A stretch of 64,000 nucleotides of DNA, from positions 39,802-103,801 of the forward strand of contig DDVW01000072.1 in the NCBI GenBank assembly GCA_002345545.1. The letters run 5' to 3'. Below the pieces are notes generated by a model. The model saw nothing but the letters and a program-made list of their open reading frames with translations. It ran no database searches and was not told the DNA's origin. Every line of letters begins with the position of its first letter. The first letter of the stretch is position 1. Source of the stretch: Stenotrophomonas sp. UBA2302 (GTDB taxonomy: Bacteria > Pseudomonadota > Gammaproteobacteria > Xanthomonadales > Xanthomonadaceae). Shown here in pieces: positions 27,593 to 37,879 of the stretch. The position numbers and the translations under genes are program-made.

Positions 27593-29183
27593 GCGGCACG
27601 ATATGGTGATCGTGCCATCCCGTCTCCCGGGTAATCGGTTGCCGGCACAACGCGCATCGCCCCTGCTGTAACGCATAAAGGCCCGCCCACTGTTTCCGGT
27701 GCGCGCGGGACCGCAACATCCGGTCCTGCCGCCGTTTCTCCGCATACTGCTCGAACGCTGGATCAAACGGGTTGAACTCCGCCTTCACCTTGACGTGCCG
27801 GGCAATCGGCGTGTCCGCCAACTGATACAGCTCCAGCATCGGAGCCTGTGCCTCCCCTTCCTCGCGTCTTGCCGCAAATACCCAGTTCCGGGTGCCGATG
27901 GCGTGAAAGTAACGATCCTTCACCCACTTGGTGCCCTTGTTGTTGTGCCGTCGTCGCGCCCATTGCCAGAGTGCCCGAAAAAGCAGGGCATCCAAGCTAT
28001 TGAACACGTTTTTGGCTACGACCGGATGGTCATAGTTCGCCCATCCTCTGAGTACCGGGTTCAACATCATGATCAGAAGGTCCTGCCTGATCGACTTGTG
28101 GCTACTGATGAGTTCCTTCACCTTGCGATAGAACGCCTGCGCGTTCTTCCTGCTCGGTTTGATGAGGAGTTTCCCGCTGTACTTGCGGAAGTTCCATCCA
28201 AGGAAATCGAAGCCTGCATCGATGTGCGTCACCCGGGTTTTTTCTTCCGACAACTCCAATCCACGGGTGGCCAAAAACTGCTCCACCCACGGACGGACCG
28301 TCTCCACCAGCACCTCTTTCGAGGAGCCGGTGATTACGAAATCGTCGGCGTATCGGATCACGTTTACCTTTGCCTGCTGCGCCTTCGTGTATCCCAAGGT
28401 TGCGTACACATGCGCCTTGAGTCCCACTTCCAGCCCGTTCAGTGCCATGTTCGCCAAGGTCGGTGAAATAATCCCACCCTGCGGCGTCCCCTCCTCCGTC
28501 GGTTCGTACTGACCCCGATAGAGGATGCCGGCCTTCAACCACTTGCGCAGGATCATCTTGTCCATTCGGACGTGGGTCACCAGCCAGTCGTGATCGATGT
28601 GGTCAAAGCATCCTTTGATATCGGCTTCCATCACCCATTCCGGCGAGTATTTCTTCGCCAGACAGATGAAGTTCTGCGCCATCGCATCGTGCGTCGAGCG
28701 ACCTTGCCGAAAGCCGAAGCTGTTCGGGTCGCCCGTGCTTTCTGCAACCGGTTCCAGAGCCCGCAGGTGAAGTGCCTGCATGGCCCGGTCCCGCATCGTG
28801 GGGATGCCCAGCGGCCGCTCCTTCCCATTGGATTTCGGGATGAAGACGCGTCGTAGTGGCAGGGGCTTGTAGCCACGCGGACGCAGCTGGGAAATTGCCT
28901 TCCAGCGTTGCCCGGGGTCGGTCCACAGCACACGGTCTACACCCGCCGTGCGTTTGCCCTGGTTCTCCGTCACTCGTCTGACCGCCAACATCTTTGCGGT
29001 CAGGGAGCGGGTCAGCATCCGTTGCAGGGCTTTCACCCTGCGCCAGTCGCCTTCCTGTGTCGCCTTTGCGATTCGTAGCTGCATACCCCGGACGGTCCGG
29101 TGGACGTGATGCCAGTCAATGGTCATCCAGTCTTTCGGCCCGCCGGAAAACGCAGACTCAACCGGTCGGTTGAGCTCTCTCAT
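27549..29183 (-). CDS. ltrA: group II intron-encoded reverse transcriptase/maturase
   Basis: 544 residues. RT blocks in order: [24 protein letters not shown] (111-134), [13 protein letters not shown] (155-167), ADIKGCFDHID with catalytic Asp188, GTPQGGIISP (232-241), RYADDFV with YADD at 278-281, and FLGWNFRKY. The maturase X domain follows (LNPVLRGWANYDH, about 375-430). A C-terminal HNH endonuclease begins with Cys510/Cys513 and His526/His527, but the distal part is lost: the frame ends IASPWKMLSR right after LRGG. AAGGAG lies 6-7 bases before ATG 29183. RT and splicing functions look intact; DNA cleavage is doubtful. Confidence 0.93.
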   Translation of the reverse strand: MRELNRPVESAFSGGPKDWMTIDWHHVHRTVRGMQLRIAKATQEGDWRRVKALQRMLTRSLTAKMLAVRRVTENQGKRTAGVDRVLWTDPGQRWKAISQLRPRGYKPLPLRRVFIPKSNGKERPLGIPTMRDRAMQALHLRALEPVAESTGDPNSFGFRQGRSTHDAMAQNFICLAKKYSPEWVMEADIKGCFDHIDHDWLVTHVRMDKMILRKWLKAGILYRGQYEPTEEGTPQGGIISPTLANMALNGLEVGLKAHVYATLGYTKAQQAKVNVIRYADDFVITGSSKEVLVETVRPWVEQFLATRGLELSEEKTRVTHIDAGFDFLGWNFRKYSGKLLIKPSRKNAQAFYRKVKELISSHKSIRQDLLIMMLNPVLRGWANYDHPVVAKNVFNSLDALLFRALWQWARRRHNNKGTKWVKDRYFHAIGTRNWVFAARREEGEAQAPMLELYQLADTPIARHVKVKAEFNPFDPAFEQYAEKRRQDRMLRSRAHRKQWAGLYALQQGRCALCRQPITRETGWHDHHIVPLRGGIASPWKMLSR

Positions 29184-29631
29184 GCTGTTCTCCTTGTTGT
29201 GATCCACGACCACATAGGAGACACAGCACTCCCCCGATGGGGACTGTGTCCCCATGCGGGTGTTGGTTCTTTGCGGGTTTCCGCAATTCGTTGTCGCAAT
29301 CCAGCACCACGTGGAAGTCGGCGTGCTCTCGCACTGGCGTGATGTTTCAACGCCTATACCCGCCATTACAGCTGGCCATTCGCTTTTTCCACGATCCTTT
29401 ACCCTCGCACCCAACAGCGTTCCTTGCGGTTCGCCTGCCACTGGGGCAGATGGGAGGGCTTACCACGTTCCCGAGATGACACACGACCGGGTTAGGGCCT
29501 GTCTGTTCGCCGGTGAGCTTCATTAGCGACGTGCCCCGAAACTAAAGCGGGACAACTGCCCACGTACCTTTTGGTCGATGCCTGACAGCAGCTTTGGCAC
29601 CCTCGTCCTAACGGCGTTTATCGACAGTTCT

Positions 29632-29860
29632 CTGGTCGATACCCATACCGGTCAGCCTAGCTCCCGAACCGCATTGCTGCTCGCAGTCCTCATCCCTCTC
29701 TCACGAGCTGGATGTGCCTAAAAATCAGGGGGATTCATCGTCGATAGGGCTCCGCACCTGACCGTTACCAGTCACGCACGCCTATCTAGGCTACCGCTAG
29801 TCGCATAGCAGGCTTCCTGCCTTGAAAACATTTTCCAAGGTGAAGCAATGCCACCACGGA
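29632..29860 (-). repeat. intron 3'-end repeat, copy 2 (remnant of a second intron)
   Basis: A direct repeat of 27365-27592 at more than 90% identity by eye, lying immediately upstream (minus strand) of the intact intron. The sequence beyond its outer edge (29861 onward) is unrelated to the maturase gene, so only the 3' end of this second intron remains. The stretch 29861-30134 holds no gene, only hairpins belonging to the ompA 3' region. Confidence 0.8.
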
Positions 29861-30005
29861 CACGCAATCTGCGCGCCTGTTTCCAGCACCCGTTGCAGGT
29901 CTGGCACACCGTGAACTCCAAGTCGAAGTTCTCCGGTCATCGTTGCGATGACGGACGAAACGGGAAGTACAGACGCACGTTCCCCCAGTCCGCATTGCGC
30001 GGAAA

Positions 30006-30030
30006 CCCGGAAGGATGTGCCCCTTCCGGG
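30006..30030 (-). terminator. second hairpin downstream of ompA
   Basis: A 9-bp stem CCCGGAAGG/CCTTCCGGG with a 7-base loop is followed on the minus strand by TTTCC. It is the second of two hairpins after ompA. Confidence 0.5.
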
Positions 30031-30047
30031 CTCCGTTTTACTCATGT

Positions 30048-30069
30048 CCCCTTGCCCGAAGGCAAGGGG
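30048..30069 (-). terminator. UUCG-capped hairpin downstream of ompA
   Basis: A perfect 9-bp stem CCCCTTGCC/GGCAAGGGG is capped, on the minus strand, by a C(UUCG)G tetraloop, an exceptionally stable RNA hairpin. It lies 66 bases after the ompA stop. No T-tract follows on that strand, so it may protect the abundant ompA mRNA from 3' decay or terminate together with the next hairpin. Confidence 0.6.
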
Positions 30070-30134
30070 TTTATTACAGTGTGTCTCAGAGAAAGCTGAG
30101 TCTTTTCAGTGCTTTACGATTGCTCGTGTCGCAC

Positions 30135-31229
30135 TTAGTTCTGAACGTTCAGCTCGGTGCGACGGTTCTTGGCGCGACCTTCCGGATTGTCCGAACCATC
30201 TTCGTTGGTGTTCGGAGCAATCGGACGGCTCTCACCGTAGCCGATCGGGCCGGTCATGCGCGAAGCGGCGACACCCTGGTTGGTCAGGTAGTCGTACACA
30301 GCCGTGGCGCGACGCTCGGACAGCTTCTGGTTGTAGGCGTCGGTACCCTTGGAGTCGGTGTGACCGGCAACTTCAACGCGCAGATCCGGGTAACGCTTCA
30401 GGATCTCGGCAGCCTCGGCCAGGATCGCAACGGCGTCCGGACGCAGGGTGGCCTTGTCGAAGTCGAAGTTCACGCCCTTCAGGTCGATCGACACCGGCAC
30501 CGGGCAACCGTCCGGACCGATGGTCTGACCCGGCTGCGAGGTCGGGCACTTGTCGTCGCAGTTGTTGACGCCGTCACCGTCGTCGTCCAGATCGGCGCAG
30601 CTCGGCGCAGCCGGAGCCGGCGGCGGCGGAGCGACAGCAGCGACCGGAGCCGGCCCCAGCGGAATCACGACACCGACCGAAGCCAGCACGTCACCGAACC
30701 AGTCTTCCTTCGGAGCGGCAACGCTCTGGTCGTCGAAATCGGCGCGGTAAGCCAGTTCGGCACGCACGGCGACGCGCTTTTCGAAGGTGGTCTGCAGACC
30801 GACGCCGACCTTGGCAGCCAGGTTGCCGTCCTTGCGGTCCAGCAGCTGACCGGCCTGGGTCAGGTACTCTTCTTCAGCCTTCTGGTAGCCCAGACCTGCC
30901 AGCAGGTACGGGTTCCAGCCACGGCCTTCCTGGAGGAAGTGGCGGCGCAGATCCAAGGACACGCCGTACTGCGACCAGTTCTTGTCCTGGTTGGCGTCGA
31001 AGTTCGGGTTCTGATAGTTCAGTTCACCATCCAGCGACCAGTTCGGGCTGATGAACTTGCCCAGACCCAGCGTTGCGAACGGAGCATCGTTGGTGCCACG
31101 GTCGTTATCCTGGAAGTTGAAGCCGGCAGCACCGGTCAGGTACCAGCGGTCGTCGAAATCCTGCGCGGAAGCAGCCTGGGCGAATGCCAGACCACCCAGC
31201 AGTGCGGCGGTGAGGATCTTCTTGTTCAT
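30135..31229 (-). CDS. ompA: OmpA-family outer membrane protein
   Basis: 364 residues. A signal peptide ends at AASAQ (about residue 22). An 8-strand beta-barrel region follows (GLGKFISPNWSLDGELNY... to SVGVVIPLGP), then a Pro/Ala hinge. A short thrombospondin type 3-like calcium motif (DLDDDGDGVNNCDDKCP) precedes an OmpA C-terminal domain (NFDFDKATLRPDA, GHTDSKGTDAYNQKLSERRA, YGESRPIA) that binds peptidoglycan. It should link the outer membrane to murein. The hairpin-rich 3' region fits an abundant mRNA. This is the main Xanthomonadaceae-type OmpA. Confidence 0.94.
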   Translation of the reverse strand: MNKKILTAALLGGLAFAQAASAQDFDDRWYLTGAAGFNFQDNDRGTNDAPFATLGLGKFISPNWSLDGELNYQNPNFDANQDKNWSQYGVSLDLRRHFLQEGRGWNPYLLAGLGYQKAEEEYLTQAGQLLDRKDGNLAAKVGVGLQTTFEKRVAVRAELAYRADFDDQSVAAPKEDWFGDVLASVGVVIPLGPAPVAAVAPPPPAPAAPSCADLDDDGDGVNNCDDKCPTSQPGQTIGPDGCPVPVSIDLKGVNFDFDKATLRPDAVAILAEAAEILKRYPDLRVEVAGHTDSKGTDAYNQKLSERRATAVYDYLTNQGVAASRMTGPIGYGESRPIAPNTNEDGSDNPEGRAKNRRTELNVQN

Positions 31230-31611
31230 CTATACAACTCCTTGTTTCGGGGGTATGAAACCGATAGAGGCATGGTCCAGCACAGCAACTTCGTCGTCAT
31301 ATTCAAGGACGGCCGTTTCCGCACACCATCGTGGTGCACATTATGCGCGGAGCCGTGAAGGTCACGTTAACTGCTACATAACAATTGACACAGTCACTTG
31401 CTCGCCACGCAGCTGGCACGGCGCCACCCTATACAGCTTCATCAAGCCGCACAAGACCGTGATGGCGTATGCATTTCCGGGTTTTCCCGCATTGCAATAT
31501 CCCCGCCACGCGGAATCCCTTGGGTGCCGGGCCTTGACTGCACGGGTTAGCGGCAGCTGAACGATTGCCTGCGTATCATGCTCCGCGCCCCATTTGGACG
31601 GAACTTTCCCC
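31230..31611. other. intergenic region between divergent ompA and MDR genes
   Basis: No open reading frame of note. A CATAAT box on the minus strand (31340-31345) could be the ompA -10, with TTAACG 19 bases upstream, which is longer than ideal. A TATCAT box at 31574-31579 may serve the plus-strand gene. Local AT content is higher than in the flanks. Confidence 0.3.
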
Positions 31612-32637
31612 ATGAAAGCTGTTGGCCTGACCCGTTATCTGCCCATCGACGATCCCGCGTCGCTGGAAAATTTCGACCTGCCCGATCCACCCGCTCCACA
31701 GGGCAGGGATCTGCTGGTCAGCGTGCAGGCGTTATCGGTCAATCCGGTCGACACCAAATTGCGCGGTCCCAAGCCCGGGGAAGAGGCCACTCCCCGCATC
31801 CTGGGGTTCGACGCCGCCGGTACGGTGCTGGCAACCGGCCCTGACGTGACCGCATTTGAAGTGGGCGACGAGGTCTATTACGCCGGTGATGTGACCCGGC
31901 CCGGTTGCAACGCGCAGTTGCAGCTGGTGGACGAACGCCTGGTCGGGCGCAAACCGGCCACGCTGGATTTCGCCGAAGCCGCCGCCCTGCCGCTGACCAC
32001 ACTGACCGCCTGGGAGCTGCTGTTCCAGCGCATGCCGTTCCAGCTGGACGGCAAGCGCAACACCGGACGCACCCTGCTGGTCATCGGGGGTGCCGGCGGC
32101 GTCGGTTCGATCGCCATCCAGCTGGGCCGGCATGCCGGCTTCAGCGTGATCGCCACCGCTTCGCGCGAGGAAACCGGCAACTGGTGCCGGCAGATGGGTG
32201 CCGACCATGTGGTCGACCATCGCCAGCCGCTGGCAGCGCAGCTGCAGGCACTGGGCATTGCGCAGGTGGATGTCGCGCTCAACCTCGCCGATACCGACCT
32301 TTACTGGCAGGCGCTGGGCGAACTGCTGGCACCGCAGGGCCATGTGGGCCTGGTGGTCGAGCCCCGTGGCGAGCTGCGTATTGGCGACCCATACAAGGCC
32401 AAGTGCATCGGCATCCACTGGGAATTCATGTTCGCCCGGGCGCGCTTCCGCACTGCCGACATGATCGAACAGCACCGCATCCTCACCCGCGCGGCCAGCC
32501 TGATCGACGCCGGTGAGCTGCGCACCACGCTGATCCGGCGACTGGGGCCGATCAACGCCGCCAACCTGCGCCAGGCCCATGCCCTGCTGGAGTCCGGACG
32601 CACGATAGGCAAGGTGGCGCTGGAAGGCTGGGCGTGA
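31612..32637 (+). CDS. zinc-type alcohol dehydrogenase-like (MDR) oxidoreductase
   Basis: 341 residues, medium-chain dehydrogenase/reductase. The N-terminal GroES-like part has VQALSVNPVDTKLR and GFDAAGTVLATG. The NADPH-binding Rossmann part has LLVIGGAGGVGSIAIQLGR. The catalytic zinc ligands of true ADHs are missing, so it belongs with the ZADH/quinone-reductase group, probably reducing quinones or enones. ATG 31612 gives the family start KAVGL. It stands alone. Confidence 0.88.
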   Translation: MKAVGLTRYLPIDDPASLENFDLPDPPAPQGRDLLVSVQALSVNPVDTKLRGPKPGEEATPRILGFDAAGTVLATGPDVTAFEVGDEVYYAGDVTRPGCNAQLQLVDERLVGRKPATLDFAEAAALPLTTLTAWELLFQRMPFQLDGKRNTGRTLLVIGGAGGVGSIAIQLGRHAGFSVIATASREETGNWCRQMGADHVVDHRQPLAAQLQALGIAQVDVALNLADTDLYWQALGELLAPQGHVGLVVEPRGELRIGDPYKAKCIGIHWEFMFARARFRTADMIEQHRILTRAASLIDAGELRTTLIRRLGPINAANLRQAHALLESGRTIGKVALEGWA

Positions 32638-32815
32638 AAAACGGGAGCCGGGGGAAAGCAGCAAGGAACGGCTGAAGGCACACACCTGCCATCCCCAACG
32701 TTGCGCAACTGCTTTCCCCATCCCTTGGCGAACAGGAGCCGCAGTGGCATACCGCCATTGCCGGTGCTCCCTCGCGTTATCCGGTTCAATCAAAGGGTTC
32801 CTGCCGCACAGCCCC

Positions 32816-33424
32816 ATGCCCGTCGCCTTCCGTCTACTGCAACTGCTGCTGGGGCTGTTCCTGTTCGGCATCGCCTCGGCGCTGATGATCCGCGCCGGCA
32901 TCGGCATCGCGCCGTGGGATGTGCTGAGCCAGGGCATTTCCGCGCGCAGTGGCCTCGCCTTCGGCCTGGTCACCAACCTGGTGGGCGTGGGCGTGCTGCT
33001 GATGTGGTGGCCGCTGCGGCAGAAGCCGGGCGTGGGCACGGTACTGAACGTGTTGCTGATCGGCCCGAGCGCGCAACTGGGGCTGGCCCTGCTGCCGGCA
33101 GCGCAGGGGCTCCTGTGGCAGACGGGATTGTTCGCGCTGGGGCTGGTGCTGATGGCCATCGCCACCGGCCTCTATATAGGTGCGCGCTTCGGCCCGGGGC
33201 CGCGCGATGGACTGATGACCGGCCTGCATGCCCGTACCGGCTGGGCGATCTGGAAAGTCCGCACACTGATAGAAGCCGCCGCGCTGGCGACCGGCGGGTG
33301 GCTGGGCGGTGATGTCGGCTGGGGCACGCTGGCGTTCGCGTTGCTGATCGGCCCGCTGTGTGGCCTGACGTTGCCGCTGTTCGACCTGCGCCGCCGTAGT
33401 GGGGCGACACCGCAGCAACCGTGA
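32816..33424 (+). CDS. YczE/YitT-like integral membrane protein
   Basis: 202 residues with five or six hydrophobic helices. The features RAGIGIAPWDVLSQGI, GLVTNLVGVGVLL and FGPGPRDGLMTGLHARTGW match the YczE/YyaS group. Their function is unknown; a Bacillus member influences non-ribosomal peptide synthesis. ATG 32816 is preferred; an in-frame GTG at 32744 would add a polar, non-conserved stretch. In the gap before it an 11-bp inverted repeat (32651-32661 with 32709-32719) spans a 47-base loop. Confidence 0.82.
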   Translation: MPVAFRLLQLLLGLFLFGIASALMIRAGIGIAPWDVLSQGISARSGLAFGLVTNLVGVGVLLMWWPLRQKPGVGTVLNVLLIGPSAQLGLALLPAAQGLLWQTGLFALGLVLMAIATGLYIGARFGPGPRDGLMTGLHARTGWAIWKVRTLIEAAALATGGWLGGDVGWGTLAFALLIGPLCGLTLPLFDLRRRSGATPQQP

Positions 33425-33435
33425 TCCACGGATGA

Positions 33436-35595
<2,160 letters not shown>

Positions 35596-36020
35596 CACAC
35601 CCCGCTGGCAACTGCCGGCAGTCCGGATGCGACCGGGCTGTTGGCATTTCCACAGGGGGACACCTCCGTCGCAACCGGCCGACCGGGGGCGCTTCGACCC
35701 CCCGGCCGCCTGCCCTTGTCGATCCCGGGCGGGGTAGCCGGAGCGGGATGCCCGGCGAAAATCAGCCCAGCTGTGAACCTGAATGTCAACAGCGTCCATT
35801 CAGGATGAGTTTTGGATTGCCCCCCTACCGTGCGCCACTTCTTCGCTCACCCCCCAGTCCCGGTGAGCAGGCGCGGTCCCTTCCCGATCTCATCCGGGAC
35901 CGCCCACGGGGCGGCCCCGATGCCACGGCCGCCTCCCCATAACGCCAAGTCGCAGTTGTCCCAGGTTCCATCCGATGTCCGGAACCCGGCCACTGTGGCC
36001 CACACGGAGCAAGGAGATTT
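35596..36020. other. intergenic region between fadH and the SleB-like gene
   Basis: 425 bases with no convincing coding frame, RNA gene or terminator. The segment 35880-35940 is very C-rich. An AAGGAG ribosome binding site for the next gene lies just before 36021. I see nothing else to name. Confidence 0.4.
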
Positions 36021-36479
36021 ATGAAACTGGCCTGGATTCTCTGGCTGTCGCAGATGTTGCCGCAGCCGGCCGCTGATTCGTTGTGCTTGAGCACCACCGT
36101 CTATCTGGAAGCCCGCGACCAGACCCTGCGCGGCCAGCAGGCCGTCGCCGAAGTCGCGCTGCGGCGTCTGGACAGCGGCCTGTGGGGTGACTCGATGTGC
36201 CAGGTGGTCACTGCCCGCAAGCAGTTCGCCCCGGCCTTCGTCGCACCCGGCACCCAGCTGCAGAACAACGATGCCTGGGCCGAAGCGGTGGACGTGGCTT
36301 TCGCCGCAGAGCGCAACTGGGCGCTGCCGGCCGGCCAGCGCAAGGAGATCGTCCCGGGGGCCAGCCATTTCGCCGCGCTGTCCATCGCCAGTCCGAGCTG
36401 GCGCAATTCCTACCAGGTCGCCACCATCGGCGGGCACACCTTCTTCAAGGTGCAGTCGCTCAAGCCGCGCTCTTCCTGA
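36021..36479 (+). CDS. SleB-like cell wall hydrolase
   Basis: 152 residues. An N-terminal hydrophobic segment (KLAWILWLSQMLP) is a short signal peptide or anchor. The Hydrolase_2/SleB domain follows: CLSTTVYLEARDQTLRGQQAVAEVALRR holds the presumed catalytic Glu, and ASHFAALS and TIGGHTFFKV complete it. The family cleaves glycan strands of peptidoglycan (lytic transglycosylase in spore formers). In a non-sporeformer it is likely a minor murein-remodelling enzyme. It has a strong AAGGAG site. Confidence 0.85.
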   Translation: MKLAWILWLSQMLPQPAADSLCLSTTVYLEARDQTLRGQQAVAEVALRRLDSGLWGDSMCQVVTARKQFAPAFVAPGTQLQNNDAWAEAVDVAFAAERNWALPAGQRKEIVPGASHFAALSIASPSWRNSYQVATIGGHTFFKVQSLKPRSS

Positions 36480-36554
36480 GCCCACCGGGCCGCTTCCACC
36501 GCCGGGCGCACTTCTGGCGATAATGCGGAATCCCCCATCCTCAAGAGGATTCCC

Positions 36555-37172
36555 ATGAAGCTCTACACCAAGCCGGGCGCCTGCTCGCTGGCCGACCACA
36601 TCGCCCTGCTCTGGGCCGGCCTGCCGTTCGACCTGCAGATCGTGGACATGGCGACCATGAAGTCGCCCGGATTCCTGGCGATGAACCCCTCCGGCGCAGT
36701 GCCGGTGCTGGAAGACGAGGGCTGGGTGCTGACCCAGAACGCGGCCATCCTGCACTACATCTGCGACAAGGCGCCGGCCGCCGGCCTGGACGGTGGCAGC
36801 GATCCGCGCACCCGCGCCGAAGTGAACCGCTGGCTGTCCTTCGTCAACGCCGACCTGCACCCGGTGTACTACCCGATCTTCGGCTCGACCAGGTATCTGG
36901 AAGACGAGGCGGTCATCGCCCGCACCCAGCAGAACTCGCGCGACAGGCTCAAGGCGCTGTACCAGCGCGTCAACGACCGGCTGGCGCAGGTGGACTGGCT
37001 GGGTGGCACACCGCGCCCGTCCATCGCCGACGCCTATACCTATGTGACCCTGCGCTGGGCCCGTGGCCTGAAGATCGATCTGGCCGGCATGGATGCGCTG
37101 GACCGCTTCGAGCAGCGGATGCTGGCCGATCCGGCGGTGCAGGCCGCGCTGAAGGCCGAAGGCCTGGACTGA
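36555..37172 (+). CDS. glutathione S-transferase (beta class)
   Basis: 205 residues. MKLYTKPGACSLADHI carries the beta-class catalytic Cys at residue 10. NPSGAVPVLEDEGW and LTQNAAILHYI form the glutathione site. The helical C-terminal domain has SIADAYTYVTLRWA. It conjugates or reduces electrophiles with glutathione in the cytosol. AAGAGGA precedes ATG 36555 and a GATAAT box lies at 36519-36524. Confidence 0.92.
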   Translation: MKLYTKPGACSLADHIALLWAGLPFDLQIVDMATMKSPGFLAMNPSGAVPVLEDEGWVLTQNAAILHYICDKAPAAGLDGGSDPRTRAEVNRWLSFVNADLHPVYYPIFGSTRYLEDEAVIARTQQNSRDRLKALYQRVNDRLAQVDWLGGTPRPSIADAYTYVTLRWARGLKIDLAGMDALDRFEQRMLADPAVQAALKAEGLD

Positions 37173-37217
37173 CCGGCAGCCGGGTGGTGGCACACGCCAC
37201 GCCGGCGCATCCAGCAA

Positions 37218-37249
37218 CCGCGGCCGCCGGCTTCTCCCGGCGGCCGCGG
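37218..37249. terminator. long GC-only hairpin between convergent genes
   Basis: A perfect 13-bp stem made only of G and C (CCGCGGCCGCCGG with CCGGCGGCCGCGG) with a 6-base loop. It can act in both directions for the GST gene and the minus-strand gene; no T-tract on either side. Confidence 0.55.
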
Positions 37250-37265
37250 ACATTCCAGGGTCGGC

Positions 37266-37745
37266 TCAGGCCAGCACCAGCGCCCGGGTTTCCTCCAGCC
37301 AGCGCGTGGCAAACGCCGGACTCTTGGCCTTGCCCAGGGCCGTGGCCAGTTCCGGCCACAGCTGCTCCAGCCCGACCGCGGTCTTGCTGCGCTCGATTTT
37401 CAGCTGGATCAGGTAGCCCTTCAGGCCCAGGTGCTTGCGCACCGACTCGGCCATCCAGTCGCGCAGCTGCTGGTAGCGCAGCGGATCATCGCCCAGCTGC
37501 ATGGTGACCGGCACGGCCGGCTTGACCTCGGCACTGCCACTCACCGCTTCGATCAACTCCAGTGACGCCAGCTGCGCCAGCACATCCTCCGGTGCACGCA
37601 GGCCCTGCGCCATCTGCAACAGCTCACGCTCATCACGCTGGCCATCGACCAGCAGCAGCACCGCGCGCAGGCCCGGTACCAGCCGCAGGCCGCGATCCTC
37701 GATCTCACGACGGCCAGCGGCCGTCTTGGCATAGATGAATGCCAT
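37266..37745 (-). CDS. conserved hypothetical protein
   Basis: 159 residues; family not recognised. It starts MAFIYAKTAAGRREIEDRGLRLVPGLRAVLLLVDGQR. This looks like the small winged-helix-like modules with a VDG turn found in regulatory proteins, followed by a helical C-terminal half (YQQLRDWMAESVRKHLGLKGYLIQLKIERS). No signal peptide and no membrane segment, so cytosolic. It follows prpE's 3' side without being part of that unit. Function unknown. Confidence 0.7.
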   Translation of the reverse strand: MAFIYAKTAAGRREIEDRGLRLVPGLRAVLLLVDGQRDERELLQMAQGLRAPEDVLAQLASLELIEAVSGSAEVKPAVPVTMQLGDDPLRYQQLRDWMAESVRKHLGLKGYLIQLKIERSKTAVGLEQLWPELATALGKAKSPAFATRWLEETRALVLA

Positions 37746-37879
37746 TCCCCCTCCCACAGTTATGCGTCGCAATCACGGCACACACCGCGCGATCCCGGGC
37801 CCCCGCCCCGGATCACCTCACCTGCATGTGTGCCGCCCCCTTGCGATCACTGCCTGTCGGCCTGTGTGCCCACCGCGCG

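Larger units (their letters stand above)
27365..29631 (-). mobile_element. group II intron with reverse transcriptase/maturase
   Basis: A unit of about 2.27 kb encodes a group II intron-type protein with about 450 bases of leader. It ends in a segment repeated at 29632-29860, whose far end marks the probable 3' boundary. The 5' boundary is uncertain: a GTGCC at 29600-29596 (minus strand) resembles the GUGYG start, otherwise it lies next to the repeat at 29631. I could not draw a convincing domain V. The element lies between metY and ompA and interrupts no recognisable host gene. Confidence 0.75.

Noticed and set aside
27549..29183. Retron or diversity-generating reverse transcriptase
   Set aside because: The maturase X domain and HNH remnant, with the flanking repeats, point to a group II intron; no retron msr/msd or template/variable repeat pair is visible.
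29861..30100. Small cysteine-containing frames next to the intron remnant (for example CQTCNGCWKQ)
   Set aside because: No start with a ribosome binding site and no family match; they end in intron sequence.
35596..36020. Small proline/arginine-rich frames before the SleB-like gene
   Set aside because: Composition reflects C-rich DNA in all frames and there is no ribosome binding site.
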